Below the pieces are notes generated by a model. The model worked only from the letters and a program-made list of their open reading frames with translations. It ran no database searches and was not told the origin of the DNA. The translations under genes and the position numbers were made by a program. This document shows positions 30,294 to 40,602 of a stretch of 64,000 bases of DNA, in pieces; within the stretch, counting starts at the first letter, position 1; each line of letters begins with the position of its first letter. The DNA comes from Thiomicrorhabdus heinhorstiae (GTDB lineage Bacteria; Pseudomonadota; Gammaproteobacteria; Thiomicrospirales; Thiomicrospiraceae), in the NCBI RefSeq assembly GCF_013391765.2, contig NZ_JACBGI020000003.1, positions 1 through 64,000 on the forward strand, read 5' to 3'.

Positions 30294-30911
30294 TTACTTT
30301 TTGCTTCTAGCCAAAAGGTAAATTTCCTTGCTGCGCGCACGAGATGCCTGCGGCTTGCGGGTAATCACTTTCTGATATTTGCTGCGCAGATCGTTCATCA
30401 ATTCATTATAACCTTCACCTTGAAAAACCTTCATCAAAAGATCCCCGCCCGGACGGAGAACTTGATCGGCCAGCTCGACACAAAGTTCAACCAGATACAT
30501 GGCTCTAGGGATATCCACCCCTTTATTTCCGCTCATATTCGGTGCCATATCCGACATCACCACATCGACGGAACGCCCGGCCAACGCATCAAGCAAACTC
30601 TGATAAACCTCATCTTCACGAAAATCCCCCTGAATGAAAGTGACACCTGCAAAAGGTTCAACCGGAAGAATATCCAGAGCAAAAACTTCTCCACCCGAAC
30701 CAAGTTTCTGCGTCGTCCATTGCGACCAGCCTCCCGGCGCAGCGCCCAGGTCGACCACACACATTCCAGGTTTGAATAATTTATCTTTTTCGTCAATTTC
30801 CTGCAGTTTATAAACCGCTCGTGAGCGCCAGCCTTCCTGCTTGGCTTTTAACACATAGTGATCGTCAAAGTGTTCTTTCAACCAGCCTGCACTGGATTTG
30901 CTTCTCGCCAT
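30294..30911 (-). CDS. rlmE: 23S rRNA 2'-O-methyltransferase RlmE (FtsJ)
   Basis: Methylates U2552 in the A-loop of 23S rRNA. 205 residues. The SAM site is VVDLGAAPGGWSQW (about 53-66), followed by DILPVEP, SDMAPNMSGN and the catalytic Lys region LMKVFQGEG (K-D-K-E tetrad). Divergent from yhbY across 60 bp, a conserved arrangement (yhbY-rlmE-ftsH). Confidence 0.95.
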   Translation of the reverse strand: MARSKSSAGWLKEHFDDHYVLKAKQEGWRSRAVYKLQEIDEKDKLFKPGMCVVDLGAAPGGWSQWTTQKLGSGGEVFALDILPVEPFAGVTFIQGDFREDEVYQSLLDALAGRSVDVVMSDMAPNMSGNKGVDIPRAMYLVELCVELADQVLRPGGDLLMKVFQGEGYNELMNDLRSKYQKVITRKPQASRARSKEIYLLARSKK

Positions 30912-30971
30912 AACCGATTTCTACTACAATATTGCCAAACATTTAAATAATAACTCAAACTGGAAAATTCA

Positions 30972-31280
30972 ATGAGTCAACCCGAAAAACTTTCCGCCAA
31001 CCAGAAAAAATATTTGCGCAGCATCGCTCACAATATTAATCCAATGATTATTATCGGTGCTAACGGCGTTACGGATAGCTTAATGGCAGAATTAGAGAGC
31101 ACTCTAGCCCATCACGAGCTTCTAAAGATCAAAATGAATGCCGCTGACCGCGATGATAGACAGACCATTACCGATTACATTATTAAACAGACCGGTGCTT
31201 TACTGGTCCAATCAGTCGGAAAAACCTGCGTTATCTACCGTCAAAAAGAGAAGACCGAACTTCCGCTGCCGCGTAATTAA
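30972..31280 (+). CDS. yhbY: YhbY-type CRM-domain RNA-binding protein
   Basis: Small CRM-domain protein that associates with pre-50S ribosomes. 102 residues. The start LSANQKKYLRSIAHNINPM and the GANGVTDSLMAELESTLAHHELLKIK core are typical; the GxxG-type loop of the CRM fold is the IIGANGV stretch. Transcribed divergently from rlmE and convergent with metZ. Confidence 0.93.
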   Translation: MSQPEKLSANQKKYLRSIAHNINPMIIIGANGVTDSLMAELESTLAHHELLKIKMNAADRDDRQTITDYIIKQTGALLVQSVGKTCVIYRQKEKTELPLPRN

Positions 31281-31289
31281 GTCGCAAAC

Positions 31290-31311
31290 TTTGCTGGCCT
31301 CGGCCAGCAAA
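31290..31311. terminator. Strong hairpin between convergent yhbY and metZ
   Basis: A perfect 10-bp stem TTTGCTGGCC / GGCCAGCAAA with a 2-base spacer lies 10 bp after the yhbY stop and 10 bp from the metZ stop. Neither side has a proper T-run, so it is an atypical terminator, but position and strength fit a bidirectional barrier. Confidence 0.6.
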
Positions 31312-31320
31312 AAACCGCCT

Positions 31321-32505
31321 TTACAACTTATCTAAACCAATCATCAAATCGTTCTTGATATCGTCAATCGATTCCAAACCGACAGAAATTCTAATCAAAT
31401 TATCGGTAATTCCGGCCTTTAAGCGCTGCTCAGGCTCAACTCGGCTGTGCGTCGTGGTTGCCGGATGAGTAATAAGGGTTTTCACATCTCCAAGGTTAGC
31501 AGTAATCGACATCATGCGGGTGTGATCAATCACCGTCCACGCCTGCTCTTTTCCACCCTTGACCTTGAAACTGACCAAGCCTCCACCCGCGGATTGCTGC
31601 TTTTGTGCCAAATCATATTGAGGGTGCGATTCCAACCCGGGATAAAACACCTGCTCGACATTAGGATGCTTACTCAACCAGCGAGCCAATTCGATTGCAT
31701 TTTCGCAATGCGCCTTCATACGAATTGGCAAAGTCTCCAACCCTTTCAAAAATATCCAGGCGTTAAAAGGACTCATAGACGGTCCGCAGGTTCTCAGAAA
31801 ACCACGCACTTCTTCACCGACAAGCTCGGAAGAACCCAGAACCGCACCACCAACCGCGCGTCCTTGACCGTCGAGGAATTTGGTTGCCGAATGAATGACG
31901 ATATCCGCGCCTTGCTCCAGAGGGCGCTGCAACATCGGCGTGCAGAAACAGTTATCCACTACCAGCAGACAATCGTTATCTTTAGCTAGCGCACTAATCG
32001 CTTGCAGATCAGCCACTTCGGTCAAAGGATTGGAGGGCGTCTCCAGAAACAGCGCTCTGGTATTCGGACGAATCGCCGCTTGCCATTCCGAAAAATCGGT
32101 TTGCGAAACAAAAGAGATCTCGACACCGAATTTCGCCAGATATTTGCTAAACAGAACCTTGGTCGTACCGAAAATGCTCTGTGAAGAGATGACGTGATCA
32201 CCGGCCTGGCAGAGAGCCATAAACGTCGAGAGAATCGCCGACATGCCCGATGCCGTAGCCACACAGGCCTCGGCGCCTTCTAAAGCTGCCAAACGGTTCT
32301 CGAATGCACGAACAGTCGGATTGGTAAAACGTGAGTAGACATTGCCTTTCTCGGCTCCGCTAAAACGTGCTGCTGCTTGAGCAGCAGATTCATAACGGAA
32401 ACTCGAAGTCGGGAAAATCGCTTCGCTATTTTCCTGCTCGGGAGTCTGATCGTATCCGGCTCTTATCGCTAGAGTTTGAATATCAAAGTCGTCAAAAGCA
32501 TCCAT
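31321..32505 (-). CDS. metZ: O-succinylhomoserine sulfhydrylase
   Basis: PLP enzyme that makes homocysteine directly from O-succinylhomoserine and sulfide. 394 residues. The PLP lysine is Lys209 in SATKFLDGQG, with the substrate-side YSRFTNPTV (57-65) and ETPSNP (155-160) motifs. The start IRAGYDQTPEQENSEAIFPT and the purF-metZ order are characteristic of MetZ rather than MetB or MetC. It starts 23 bp after purF. Confidence 0.92.
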   Translation of the reverse strand: MDAFDDFDIQTLAIRAGYDQTPEQENSEAIFPTSSFRYESAAQAAARFSGAEKGNVYSRFTNPTVRAFENRLAALEGAEACVATASGMSAILSTFMALCQAGDHVISSQSIFGTTKVLFSKYLAKFGVEISFVSQTDFSEWQAAIRPNTRALFLETPSNPLTEVADLQAISALAKDNDCLLVVDNCFCTPMLQRPLEQGADIVIHSATKFLDGQGRAVGGAVLGSSELVGEEVRGFLRTCGPSMSPFNAWIFLKGLETLPIRMKAHCENAIELARWLSKHPNVEQVFYPGLESHPQYDLAQKQQSAGGGLVSFKVKGGKEQAWTVIDHTRMMSITANLGDVKTLITHPATTTHSRVEPEQRLKAGITDNLIRISVGLESIDDIKNDLMIGLDKL

Positions 32506-32528
32506 CCTCGGATCGTTTCTCCTAAATA

Positions 32529-34052
32529 TTAATTACCGGACTGATTATGAATTCCAACCGTTTCCTGGCCGGCTGCCTGACGAGTTGCTTGAGCGTCATC
32601 GTTACGCTCGGTATCCAACGATGCCAAGTACTCAGGAGTAATATCACCAGTTGCGTATACACCGCTAAAACAAGAAGTGTCAAACTGATTGACCGCTTCA
32701 CTGCCGGCACTGACTGCATCGATCAAATCATCCAGATCCTGATAAATCAATCTATCGGCACCGATCACCTCGGCAACTTCTTCGACAGTTCGACCACTTG
32801 CCACCAATTCAGTCGGCGACGGCATATCGATACCGTAAACATACGGATACTTGACCGGCGGCGCCGCTGAAGCAAAATAGACTTTTCGCGCACCCGCTTC
32901 ACGTGCCATCTGCACGATCTGTCCGGAGGTTGTTCCGCGGACGATCGAATCGTCAACCAGCAAAACGTTCTTGCCTTCAAATTCCAGATCGATCGGGTTC
33001 AGCTTTTGACGAACCGACTTTTTACGCAACTGCTGTCCGGGCATAATAAAGGTGCGACCGATATAACGGTTTTTGATAAAACCTTCACGGTAAGGCTTGC
33101 CTAAACGAGTCGCCAGTTCCAGAGCCGAAGTACGACTGGTATCCGGAATCGGCATAACCACGTCAATATCGTGGTCCGACCATTCACGCAGAATTTTGTC
33201 GGCCAGTTTTTCTCCCATACGCAGACGGGACTTATAAACCGAAATATCATCGATCATCGAATCCGGACGTGCAAAATAAACAAACTCAAAAATACAAGGC
33301 GAATACTGCGGATTCTCGGCACACTGCTGATAGAAAATTTCACCCGATTCAGTAATCACAACCGCTTCACCCGGAGCCAAATCCTTAATCAGACTGAAGC
33401 CGAGGCCATCCAGCGCAACCGATTCGGACGCCACCATATAATCGGTTCCGAAAGCGGTTTCTCGTTTACCGACAACCGCCGGACGCAAACCGAACGGATC
33501 ACGGAAAGCGATTACGCCCAGGCTGGAAATCAAGCCGACCGCAGCATAACCGCCACGCACGCGCTTATGCACATGACGGATCGCGTTGAAAACGTCCTCA
33601 TGATTAATCATCAGTTTCTTCTGCTGCATCAACTCATGCGCGAAAATATTCAATAGAACTTCTGAATCGGAATTGGTATTCAAGTGACGCAAATCCTGGC
33701 GATAAAGCTCTTGCGCCAGCGTTTCCGCATTGGTCAGGTTCCCGTTATGCCCCATGGCAATACCGTATGGAGAGTTGACGTAAAATGGCTGCGCTTCAGC
33801 ACTCGAAGAAGAACCGGCAGTCGGATAGCGGACATGACCAATCCCCATGGTTCCATGCAGATCACGCATATGGCGGGTACGGAATACATCTTTAACCAAT
33901 CCGTTGTCTTTACGTTGGTAAAAACGTCCGTTTTCACAAGTTACGATCCCGGCCGCATCCTGACCTCGATGCTGCAAAATCGTCAATGCATCATAAATTT
34001 CTTGGTTTACTAGGTTTTCGCCAACCGAGACAATCCCAACAATACCGCACAT
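32529..34052 (-). CDS. purF: Amidophosphoribosyltransferase
   Basis: First committed step of purine synthesis: glutamine plus PRPP to phosphoribosylamine. 507 residues. The N-terminal nucleophile Cys2 (MCGIVGIV) starts the glutaminase domain with [11 protein letters not shown] and [12 protein letters not shown]. The PRPP loop [18 protein letters not shown] (about 365-382) is in the C-terminal domain. In related genomes cvpA lies just upstream; here the 60-bp gap to the SPOR protein holds no gene. Confidence 0.96.
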   Translation of the reverse strand: MCGIVGIVSVGENLVNQEIYDALTILQHRGQDAAGIVTCENGRFYQRKDNGLVKDVFRTRHMRDLHGTMGIGHVRYPTAGSSSSAEAQPFYVNSPYGIAMGHNGNLTNAETLAQELYRQDLRHLNTNSDSEVLLNIFAHELMQQKKLMINHEDVFNAIRHVHKRVRGGYAAVGLISSLGVIAFRDPFGLRPAVVGKRETAFGTDYMVASESVALDGLGFSLIKDLAPGEAVVITESGEIFYQQCAENPQYSPCIFEFVYFARPDSMIDDISVYKSRLRMGEKLADKILREWSDHDIDVVMPIPDTSRTSALELATRLGKPYREGFIKNRYIGRTFIMPGQQLRKKSVRQKLNPIDLEFEGKNVLLVDDSIVRGTTSGQIVQMAREAGARKVYFASAAPPVKYPYVYGIDMPSPTELVASGRTVEEVAEVIGADRLIYQDLDDLIDAVSAGSEAVNQFDTSCFSGVYATGDITPEYLASLDTERNDDAQATRQAAGQETVGIHNQSGN

Positions 34053-34112
34053 GTCTTGTACACTCTCTTAGTTCATTTAGTTTTAAACGCCACTTACTAC
34101 AAAGTTCACGCT

Positions 34113-34739
34113 CTATTTTCGCTGCACGACCACAGATTTGATATGCAACATTTTATCCAATTTACGCTTGTCCTGTTCGGCTTTCAGCTTACTGGAATAA
34201 GGCCCGCTTCTCAGAGAATAGACCTTGGATTTTTGGAAAAATTTAATCGAGGCACTATGGCCTTGTTTTTGCAATCTTTCTAATGCCGACTGGGCATTTT
34301 TCTTCTCTTTGTAAGACGCCAATAGCAGTAACCAATCACCTTCTGCTGCCTTAACTTCCGGCTTAGCAGAAACGGCTTTCTGCGGAGAAATCGCCCCCTT
34401 CGAGGCCGTCTCGATTTTCTTAAGCGGCGGAAGCGCTAATTGACTTCGATCGTTTCCTTTCTGAGCAAGCTCTTCCTCTTCGGTCATAACCGGATACAAC
34501 TCCTGATCCGTTGCTACCGGTTTTTGAGGAGTCACAGTGTGCGGATCACCAGGCTGAGCAATCTCTCCGGAAAGCAAAAACGGATGCTCTACCAAGGGTC
34601 GAGTCGCTTGATTCTCTTCCTGAGGAACGCCTTTCGGATGAAAATTGACCGGATGGCTATACCAGTCCGGAACGATCCAGATCAATAAAATCAACCAGAT
34701 TGCCGCTCCGGTCAGACGATGTTTACTTATCGGATCCAT
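34113..34739 (-). CDS. dedD: DedD-like SPOR-domain cell-division protein
   Basis: Inner-membrane protein with a periplasmic peptidoglycan-binding SPOR domain; DedD binds denuded glycans at the septum. 208 residues. One membrane helix (about 8-27), a Pro/Glu/Lys-rich linker (about 30-130), then SPOR (about 132-208) with WLLLLASYKEKKNAQSALER and VYSLRSGPYSSKLKAE. The position between folC and purF supports DedD. Confidence 0.87.
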   Translation of the reverse strand: MDPISKHRLTGAAIWLILLIWIVPDWYSHPVNFHPKGVPQEENQATRPLVEHPFLLSGEIAQPGDPHTVTPQKPVATDQELYPVMTEEEELAQKGNDRSQLALPPLKKIETASKGAISPQKAVSAKPEVKAAEGDWLLLLASYKEKKNAQSALERLQKQGHSASIKFFQKSKVYSLRSGPYSSKLKAEQDKRKLDKMLHIKSVVVQRK

Positions 34740-34744
34740 AAAAC

Positions 34745-36034
34745 TTACTCGGCGTTATCCAAGGCCTCTTTTACTTGCGAAACGGTAAAAAACGATCCCC
34801 ATACCAAAACAGGATCAGGAGCCTGTTGCTTTGCCCAGAAAACCGCATCATCCATAGAATCAAAAGCGAATTGCTTGTCTTCGGAAACTCCGGACTGCTG
34901 CAACAAACTTTGCAACTTTTGCAACGGAAGCGCTCTTGGCCCATGCAGCTCAGCGATAGCCCAACGGTCAATATAGGGAGCCAAAGCGCAAACCATCGGC
35001 AAAGAATCTTTATCGTTCAAAACCGAAAAAATCGCCACGCGTTTGCTTCCACCTTCAACGCCCGCCGACTCATGCTGCAAATACTCGGCCAAAACCTGCG
35101 CAGACTGCGGATTATGCGCTACATCGAACAGCCAGTTTTGCCCGTCAACGCCAACAACTTGCAAACGCCCTTCATGCTCAACACTCAGCAAGCCATTTAT
35201 GATTGCCTGCTTATCAATCGGCAAATTCAGCTGCCGTAATATCGCCAAAACGCCGGCCGCATTCTGCAACTGGAATACCCCCTTTAAAGCCGGCAAAGGC
35301 AATTCCAATACGGAATCTTCGGCAAACAAAAAAGACCAGTTCTCACCCTTTTGTCGATAATTAAAGTCGTCTCCGATTTGTGCAAAAGGGATCTGGTGTT
35401 GACGCATATAATTGACTAGCGTATCGGGCGGACAAGGATCGGAACAGACCGCCGGATGACCCGTACGGGCAATACCGGCTTTTTCCAGAGCGATCAACGA
35501 CCGATCATCACCAAGCCAATCGATGTGATCGACATCTATTGCCGTTATCAAAGCCGCATCGGCATCCACGATATTGACGGCATCCAGACGCCCGCCCAAA
35601 CCGACTTCCAAAACCGCGACATCCACCTGTTGATCTTTGAAAACTTTCAAAGCGGCTAAAGTCGAAAATTCGAAATAGGTCAATTTGGTCTGCTTTCGTG
35701 CCTGTTCAATAGCGTCAAACACATCAACAATGACCTGATCTTCAACCATCTCACCATTAATGCGAATGCGTTCATTAAAGCGGCGAATATGCGGAGAGGT
35801 GTAACTCCCGACTCGATAACCGGCTGCTTTCAGAATCGCCGATAGCATGGCAACACTGGACCCCTTACCATTCGTTCCGGCAACACTGATGACTTTTTTA
35901 GCCGGGCGCAAAAGTTCCATGTCCGCGGCAACTTTAGCCACTCGATCCAGCCCGAGATCAATCTCTTGAGCATGCAGGTGCAACAACCAATCCACCCACT
36001 CATTCAGAGACGATTGTCGGCTAGGAGATGTCAT
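34745..36034 (-). CDS. folC: Bifunctional dihydrofolate/folylpolyglutamate synthase
   Basis: Adds glutamate to dihydropteroate and extends the polyglutamate tail. 429 residues. The ATP loop VAGTNGKGSSV (about 49-59), the YTSPHIRRFNERIRI segment, LEVGLGGRLDAVN and the C-terminal VFDVAHNPQSA-like block (FDVAHNPQSA here) are present. Starts 21 bp after accD and ends 5 bp before dedD, so it is in the same transcript. Confidence 0.95.
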   Translation of the reverse strand: MTSPSRQSSLNEWVDWLLHLHAQEIDLGLDRVAKVAADMELLRPAKKVISVAGTNGKGSSVAMLSAILKAAGYRVGSYTSPHIRRFNERIRINGEMVEDQVIVDVFDAIEQARKQTKLTYFEFSTLAALKVFKDQQVDVAVLEVGLGGRLDAVNIVDADAALITAIDVDHIDWLGDDRSLIALEKAGIARTGHPAVCSDPCPPDTLVNYMRQHQIPFAQIGDDFNYRQKGENWSFLFAEDSVLELPLPALKGVFQLQNAAGVLAILRQLNLPIDKQAIINGLLSVEHEGRLQVVGVDGQNWLFDVAHNPQSAQVLAEYLQHESAGVEGGSKRVAIFSVLNDKDSLPMVCALAPYIDRWAIAELHGPRALPLQKLQSLLQQSGVSEDKQFAFDSMDDAVFWAKQQAPDPVLVWGSFFTVSQVKEALDNAE

Positions 36035-36055
36035 TCTTAATTATCCGACCGACCC

Positions 36056-36910
36056 TTAACTGGCTTTGTTCAACAGCATGCTGCACATAGACGAAATTTC
36101 ATCGCGCAACTGATGACGGTGAACAATTCGATCGATCGCACCGTGTTCCAAAAGGAACTCACTGCGCTGAAAACCTTCCGGCAATTTCTCACGAACCGTC
36201 TGTTCGATAACCCGCGGGCCGGCAAAACCGATCAACGCCTTAGGTTCGGCAATATTCAAATCACCCAGCATTGCGAAACTCGCTGAAACCCCCCCCATAG
36301 TCGGATCGGTTAAGACAGAGACAAACGGTAATTTTTGCGCACGCAAACGCCCAAGGGCCGCACTGGTTTTCGCCATCTGCATCAGAGAGAAAAGCGCTTC
36401 CTGCATACGCGCCCCGCCACTGGCTGAGAAACAGATAAACGGTACTTGGCGCTCGATGGCTTCATTCACGGCACGCACGAATTTTTCGCCCACAACCGAT
36501 CCCATGGAACCGCCCATAAACTTGAATTCAAAAGCGGCAACCACCACCGGCAATTGGTTGATTGTCCCAGTTCCGGTAATCAAGGCATCCTTCTCACCGG
36601 TTGCTTTCTGAGCAGCGGTTATACGATCTTTATACTTCTTAAGATCCCGAAACTTCAGCGCATCCACCGGAGCAACGTTTGCTGAAATTTCATTGAAACT
36701 GCCTTCATCCAAAAATGTCGTCAAGCGTTGACGGCCGCCCAGACGCATATGATGATCGCACTTCGGGCAGACTTCTTGATTGCGGGTAACTTCAGCGCGG
36801 TAAAGAGTGCTTTCGCATTTCGGGCATTTGGTCCATAGCCCTTCCGGAACGGATTTTTTACGCTCGGCTACTTGTTTAATACTTGGTAAAATCTTTTCAA
36901 ACCAGTTCAT
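36056..36910 (-). CDS. accD: Acetyl-CoA carboxylase carboxyltransferase subunit beta
   Basis: Transfers the carboxyl from biotin to acetyl-CoA, making malonyl-CoA for fatty-acid synthesis. 284 residues with the N-terminal zinc ribbon Cys29/Cys32/Cys48/Cys51 and the crotonase-like core with [20 protein letters not shown] and [18 protein letters not shown]. Starts two bases after the trpA stop. The trpA-accD-folC order is widespread in proteobacteria. Confidence 0.96.
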   Translation of the reverse strand: MNWFEKILPSIKQVAERKKSVPEGLWTKCPKCESTLYRAEVTRNQEVCPKCDHHMRLGGRQRLTTFLDEGSFNEISANVAPVDALKFRDLKKYKDRITAAQKATGEKDALITGTGTINQLPVVVAAFEFKFMGGSMGSVVGEKFVRAVNEAIERQVPFICFSASGGARMQEALFSLMQMAKTSAALGRLRAQKLPFVSVLTDPTMGGVSASFAMLGDLNIAEPKALIGFAGPRVIEQTVREKLPEGFQRSEFLLEHGAIDRIVHRHQLRDEISSMCSMLLNKAS

Positions 36911-36912
36911 AA

Positions 36913-37743
36913 TTACTCCTGAGCGGTTAGCGCATCGGCGCGATCAATCGCCGAACGGAATTCTGTCATCTTCTCGCCGATAGCGAGGTAAATATCGTAA
37001 AGTCCTTTAGACTCGTTGGCTTCGATCAAACTGACCAACGCGGAACCGATAATTACGGCGTCGCCCAATTTAGCCATCTCAAATGCCGACTCGCCGTCAC
37101 GAATACCGAAACCGATTCCGATCGGCATCTGCATAGTCTTCTGCAAGGCGCCCATATGTTCAGTGACGGAAGCAACATCCAACTGTTTGGAACCCGTCAC
37201 CCCTTTCAAGGAAACGTAATACACAAAACCGCTGCCTTTTGCATTGACCGCCTGCAAGCGCTGTGCCGGAGTGGTCGGCGATACCAAAAAGATTCGATCC
37301 AAACCGCACGCATCCAACGCCGGCAAATAACCTTGCGACTCTTCCGGAGGCATATCCACCGTCAAAACACCGTCGACACCGACCGACGAAGCGGCATTGG
37401 CGAAGGCTTCGAAGCCCATGGCTTCAATCGGATTCAAATATCCCATCAAAATAATCGGCGTGGTTACATCCTTTTCGCGGAATACGCGGACGAATTCCAA
37501 AACATCATCCAGACTAATATGATGTTCTAAAGCACGTTCCACCGCTTTTTGAATGACAGGGCCGTCAGCCATCGGATCGGAAAAAGGGACACCCAATTCA
37601 ATCATGTCTGCACCTTTCTCTACCATCAGATGCATTAGCTCGACGGTCGCATTCGGCATAGGATCGCCGGCAGTGACATAAGGCACCAAAGCCGTCTTGC
37701 CGGCCGCTTTCAATTCAGAGAATTTGGTTTGTATTCTGCTCAT
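36913..37743 (-). CDS. trpA: Tryptophan synthase alpha chain
   Basis: Cleaves indoleglycerol phosphate to indole and glyceraldehyde 3-phosphate. With the ATG at 37743 it is 276 residues. Glu49 and Asp60 occupy the catalytic positions in [15 protein letters not shown], the same numbering as the Salmonella enzyme. An in-frame start 21 codons upstream would add a non-homologous Lys-rich segment. The ribosome site is weak. A 233-bp gap with a hairpin separates it from trpB. Confidence 0.95.
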   Translation of the reverse strand: MSRIQTKFSELKAAGKTALVPYVTAGDPMPNATVELMHLMVEKGADMIELGVPFSDPMADGPVIQKAVERALEHHISLDDVLEFVRVFREKDVTTPIILMGYLNPIEAMGFEAFANAASSVGVDGVLTVDMPPEESQGYLPALDACGLDRIFLVSPTTPAQRLQAVNAKGSGFVYYVSLKGVTGSKQLDVASVTEHMGALQKTMQMPIGIGFGIRDGESAFEMAKLGDAVIIGSALVSLIEANESKGLYDIYLAIGEKMTEFRSAIDRADALTAQE

Positions 37744-37976
37744 AATTTCTAAATTCTTTTTTATTCGAATTTTTAAAGTGTTAAGAAACCAATCCTTAAC
37801 AATCAAAAACCCTGTTTCAAGGGTTACGAGAGATTCGAAGTCACTACAAAAATCTGCTGGGAAAAGCTCTGCTTGCTCGTGCAGATAAACAAGACCGCAA
37901 ACTTCTAATCCAACTATTTTGAAAAAGGAATTTTAAGCTTAGCGAGATTTGTAATCACAGCAGCTTAAAAACCCTT
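37744..37976. other. Non-coding gap between trpB and trpA
   Basis: No gene is visible. The gap holds one terminator-like hairpin (37808-37825) and is AT-rich near trpA. trpB and trpA are normally tightly linked, so a separate promoter or attenuator for trpA and the downstream accD-folC genes probably lies here. Confidence 0.6.
37808..37825 (-). terminator. Terminator-like hairpin between trpB and trpA
   Basis: AACCCT and AGGGTT pair around a six-base loop; on the minus strand the stem runs into TTTTTG. The stem is short (6 bp), so termination may be partial. Confidence 0.55.
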
Positions 37977-39182
37977 CTAAAATTCGATACCCTCGATCTG
38001 GCATATTGTATTCATATCCTTATCCCCACGCCCGGACAGATTAACGATAATCACCTGATCTTTAGACATGGTTGGTGCCAGTTTGGTCGCGTAGGCGATC
38101 GCGTGGCTGGATTCCAACGCCGGAATAATTCCTTCGAAACGAGTCAAGTCACGGAATCCCTGCAACGCTTCTTCATCGTCGATGGCAACATAATTAACAC
38201 GCCCGATATCTTTTAGCCAAGAGTGTTCAGGACCGACGCCCGGATAATCCAATCCGGCGGAAATAGAATGGGTTCCTAAAATCTGTCCATGCTCATCCTG
38301 CATCAAATAGGTACGGTTACCATGCAATACCCCCGGCTTACCTTTGCACAAAGGCGCTGCATGTTCACCGGTTTCCAGACCATGTCCTGCAGGTTCGACA
38401 CCATAGATTTGCACACTTTCATCCGGCAGGAACTTATGGAACAGACCAATGGCGTTCGAACCACCACCAACACAGGCAATCAATGCATCCGGCAGTTTGC
38501 CCTCTTTCTCCAAAATCTGCTCACGTGCTTCACGGCCGATCACGGCTTGAAAATCGCGAACCATTGCCGGATACGGATGCGGGCCTGCAACCGTGCCGAT
38601 AATGTAAAAAGTATCATCCACATTGGTTACCCAGTCACGCATCGCTTCATTCAAAGCATCTTTAAGCGTTCGTGAACCGGATTCAACCGACACCACCGTC
38701 GCACCCAGCATTTTCATGCGCGCAACGTTCGGGGCCTGGCGCACTACATCGTCCGCACCCATATAAACGACACACTCCAAGCCAAGGCGTGCAGCGACCG
38801 TCGCACTGGCGACACCGTGCTGTCCGGCACCGGTTTCGGCAATAATACGGGTTTTACCAAGACGCTTCGCCAGCAAAGCTTGCCCAATCGTGTTATTAAC
38901 CTTGTGCGCCCCGGTATGATTCAGATCTTCACGCTTTAAGTAGATTTTTGCGCCACCAAGCTCTTCCGACCAACGCTTGGCCAAATACAAAGGTGTCGGA
39001 CGACCGACATAGTCTCGTAAATCCTGCGCCAACTCATCCAGAAACTCCGGACTGTTCTTAACACTTTCGTACTCCTGATTCAGCTGTTCCAAAGCCGCCA
39101 TCAGGGTCTCAGGCGCAAAAATTCCGCCGTATGGCCCGAAATGGCCGTGTTCATCCGGGAACTTAGAAAAATCTACTGTCAT
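37977..39182 (-). CDS. trpB: Tryptophan synthase beta chain
   Basis: PLP subunit that condenses indole and serine to tryptophan. 401 residues. The PLP lysine is Lys94 in [11 protein letters not shown]; the phosphate-binding loop is [10 protein letters not shown] (about 234-243), and GRGDKDM is near the C-terminus. Its ATG overlaps the trpF stop by four bases. Confidence 0.96.
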   Translation of the reverse strand: MTVDFSKFPDEHGHFGPYGGIFAPETLMAALEQLNQEYESVKNSPEFLDELAQDLRDYVGRPTPLYLAKRWSEELGGAKIYLKREDLNHTGAHKVNNTIGQALLAKRLGKTRIIAETGAGQHGVASATVAARLGLECVVYMGADDVVRQAPNVARMKMLGATVVSVESGSRTLKDALNEAMRDWVTNVDDTFYIIGTVAGPHPYPAMVRDFQAVIGREAREQILEKEGKLPDALIACVGGGSNAIGLFHKFLPDESVQIYGVEPAGHGLETGEHAAPLCKGKPGVLHGNRTYLMQDEHGQILGTHSISAGLDYPGVGPEHSWLKDIGRVNYVAIDDEEALQGFRDLTRFEGIIPALESSHAIAYATKLAPTMSKDQVIIVNLSGRGDKDMNTICQIEGIEF

Positions 39183-39826
39183 TCGACTCTACTCATTACA
39201 TTTTTAATAAATTTCTGCACCTTTTCCGGCGACTTTTTACCTTTGCACTCTTCGACACCACCACTGACATCGACCGCCCAAGGCTGGACCTCTTCAATTG
39301 CCGAAACGACATTCTCCGCCGTTAGCCCACCTGCCAGAATCACCGGCATCGGATGCGGTGGCCTGGCCCATTGCCAGTTAAAACTCTCTCCAGTCCCACC
39401 GGGCACTCCTGGCTTATAGGTATCCAGAAGCAGTCCGATTGCGCGAGTATAATCTCGCGCCAACCCGTGCAAATCAGTACCTTCCTGCATCGCCACTGCT
39501 TTCATATAAGGGCGGCCGAAAGATTCACAAAACTTGGCACTTTCATTACCGTGGAACTGCAAAAGATCAATATTCACCTGCTGCAATACCTGGCGAACGA
39601 AATCCGCATCCGGATCGACAAAAAGCGCTGTTTTGGTTACGAAAGCCGGCACTGCAGCAGCAATTTCCGCCGCCGTTTCCAGCGAAACGTTACGCGGGCT
39701 CGGCGGATAAAATACCAGCCCGATTGCATCCGCGCCCGAATAACATGCTGTCAAAGCATCAGCAACGTTCGTCAAACCGCAGATTTTAACACGGGTACGC
39801 ATCATTGGAGGAGGTGTTATTGCCAT
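39179..39826 (-). CDS. trpF: Phosphoribosylanthranilate isomerase
   Basis: Amadori rearrangement step of tryptophan synthesis. 215 residues. The family start [13 protein letters not shown] has the catalytic Cys in [33 protein letters not shown], and [13 protein letters not shown] with its phosphate loop follow. The ATG at 39826 overlaps the end of truA by ten bases; internal ATGs eight or nine codons later are possible but lack a ribosome site. Confidence 0.94.
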   Translation of the reverse strand: MAITPPPMMRTRVKICGLTNVADALTACYSGADAIGLVFYPPSPRNVSLETAAEIAAAVPAFVTKTALFVDPDADFVRQVLQQVNIDLLQFHGNESAKFCESFGRPYMKAVAMQEGTDLHGLARDYTRAIGLLLDTYKPGVPGGTGESFNWQWARPPHPMPVILAGGLTAENVVSAIEEVQPWAVDVSGGVEECKGKKSPEKVQKFIKNVMSRVE

Positions 39827-40599
39827 AAGATCTCATTTAGAGGTTGTTGCGGGATCGCGAATTCCGATGGATAGAAGGCATTTACGAAATAAAGCCCATC
39901 AGCCGGAGCAGTCGGCGCTGCCAGAGTCCGATCTTTTGATGCCAATAATTCCGTAACCCAATTAACATCTTCATGTCCCTTGCCGATTTTGATCAAGGTC
40001 CCGCTGATATTACGCACCATATGATGCAGGAACGCATTGGCTTGAATGTCGATAAACACCATATCGCCACGACGACTGACAGCAACCTTCTGCACTTCAC
40101 GACGCGCATGGCTTGCCTGGCAGGCTGCGGCGCGGAAAGCACTGAAATCCTGTTCTCCGATCAACGCCTGCGCAGCTGCATGCATCCTAGCCTCGTCAAG
40201 AAGATACGGTTCCCAAGTCACTCTGTTCGCCAAAACCGCACTATGCACAGAACGATTGAAGATGACATAGCGATACTGGCGAGCAACCGCCGAAAAACGT
40301 GCATGAAACTCGCTGTCCATCTCTTTGGCCCAAACTACCCGAATATCTCCCGGTAACTGGGTATTGGTTCCTTCAACCCAGGCTTTGGCCGGTCTTTGCG
40401 ATTCCGTTTCGAAATGCACCACCTGTCCGATAGCATGCACTCCAGTATCGGTTCTGCCGGCGCAAAACAGCGAAATTTCATGCGCAGCAATACAACTCAG
40501 AGCCATCTCGAGATTCCCTTGAACCGAATCGCAATGACCTTGCCGCTGCCATCCGCAATAGCGAGTGCCCTGGTATTCGATGCCTAAGGCGATGCGCAT
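39817..40599 (-). CDS. truA: tRNA pseudouridine(38-40) synthase TruA
   Basis: Makes pseudouridine at positions 38-40 of the tRNA anticodon stem. 260 residues. The catalytic Asp51 lies in FCAGRTDTGVHAIGQVVHF. The later motifs FRAAACQASHARREV and FLHHMVRNISGTLI are typical. It starts three bases after asd; fimV, often found between these two genes, is absent. Confidence 0.95.
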   Translation of the reverse strand: MRIALGIEYQGTRYCGWQRQGHCDSVQGNLEMALSCIAAHEISLFCAGRTDTGVHAIGQVVHFETESQRPAKAWVEGTNTQLPGDIRVVWAKEMDSEFHARFSAVARQYRYVIFNRSVHSAVLANRVTWEPYLLDEARMHAAAQALIGEQDFSAFRAAACQASHARREVQKVAVSRRGDMVFIDIQANAFLHHMVRNISGTLIKIGKGHEDVNWVTELLASKDRTLAAPTAPADGLYFVNAFYPSEFAIPQQPLNEILWQ

Positions 40600-40602
40600 T
40601 AC

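Noticed and set aside
37744-37806. Twenty-one-codon extension of trpA
   Set aside because: The added residues are Lys/Ile-rich and non-homologous; starting at 37743 puts Glu49 and Asp60 at the expected positions.
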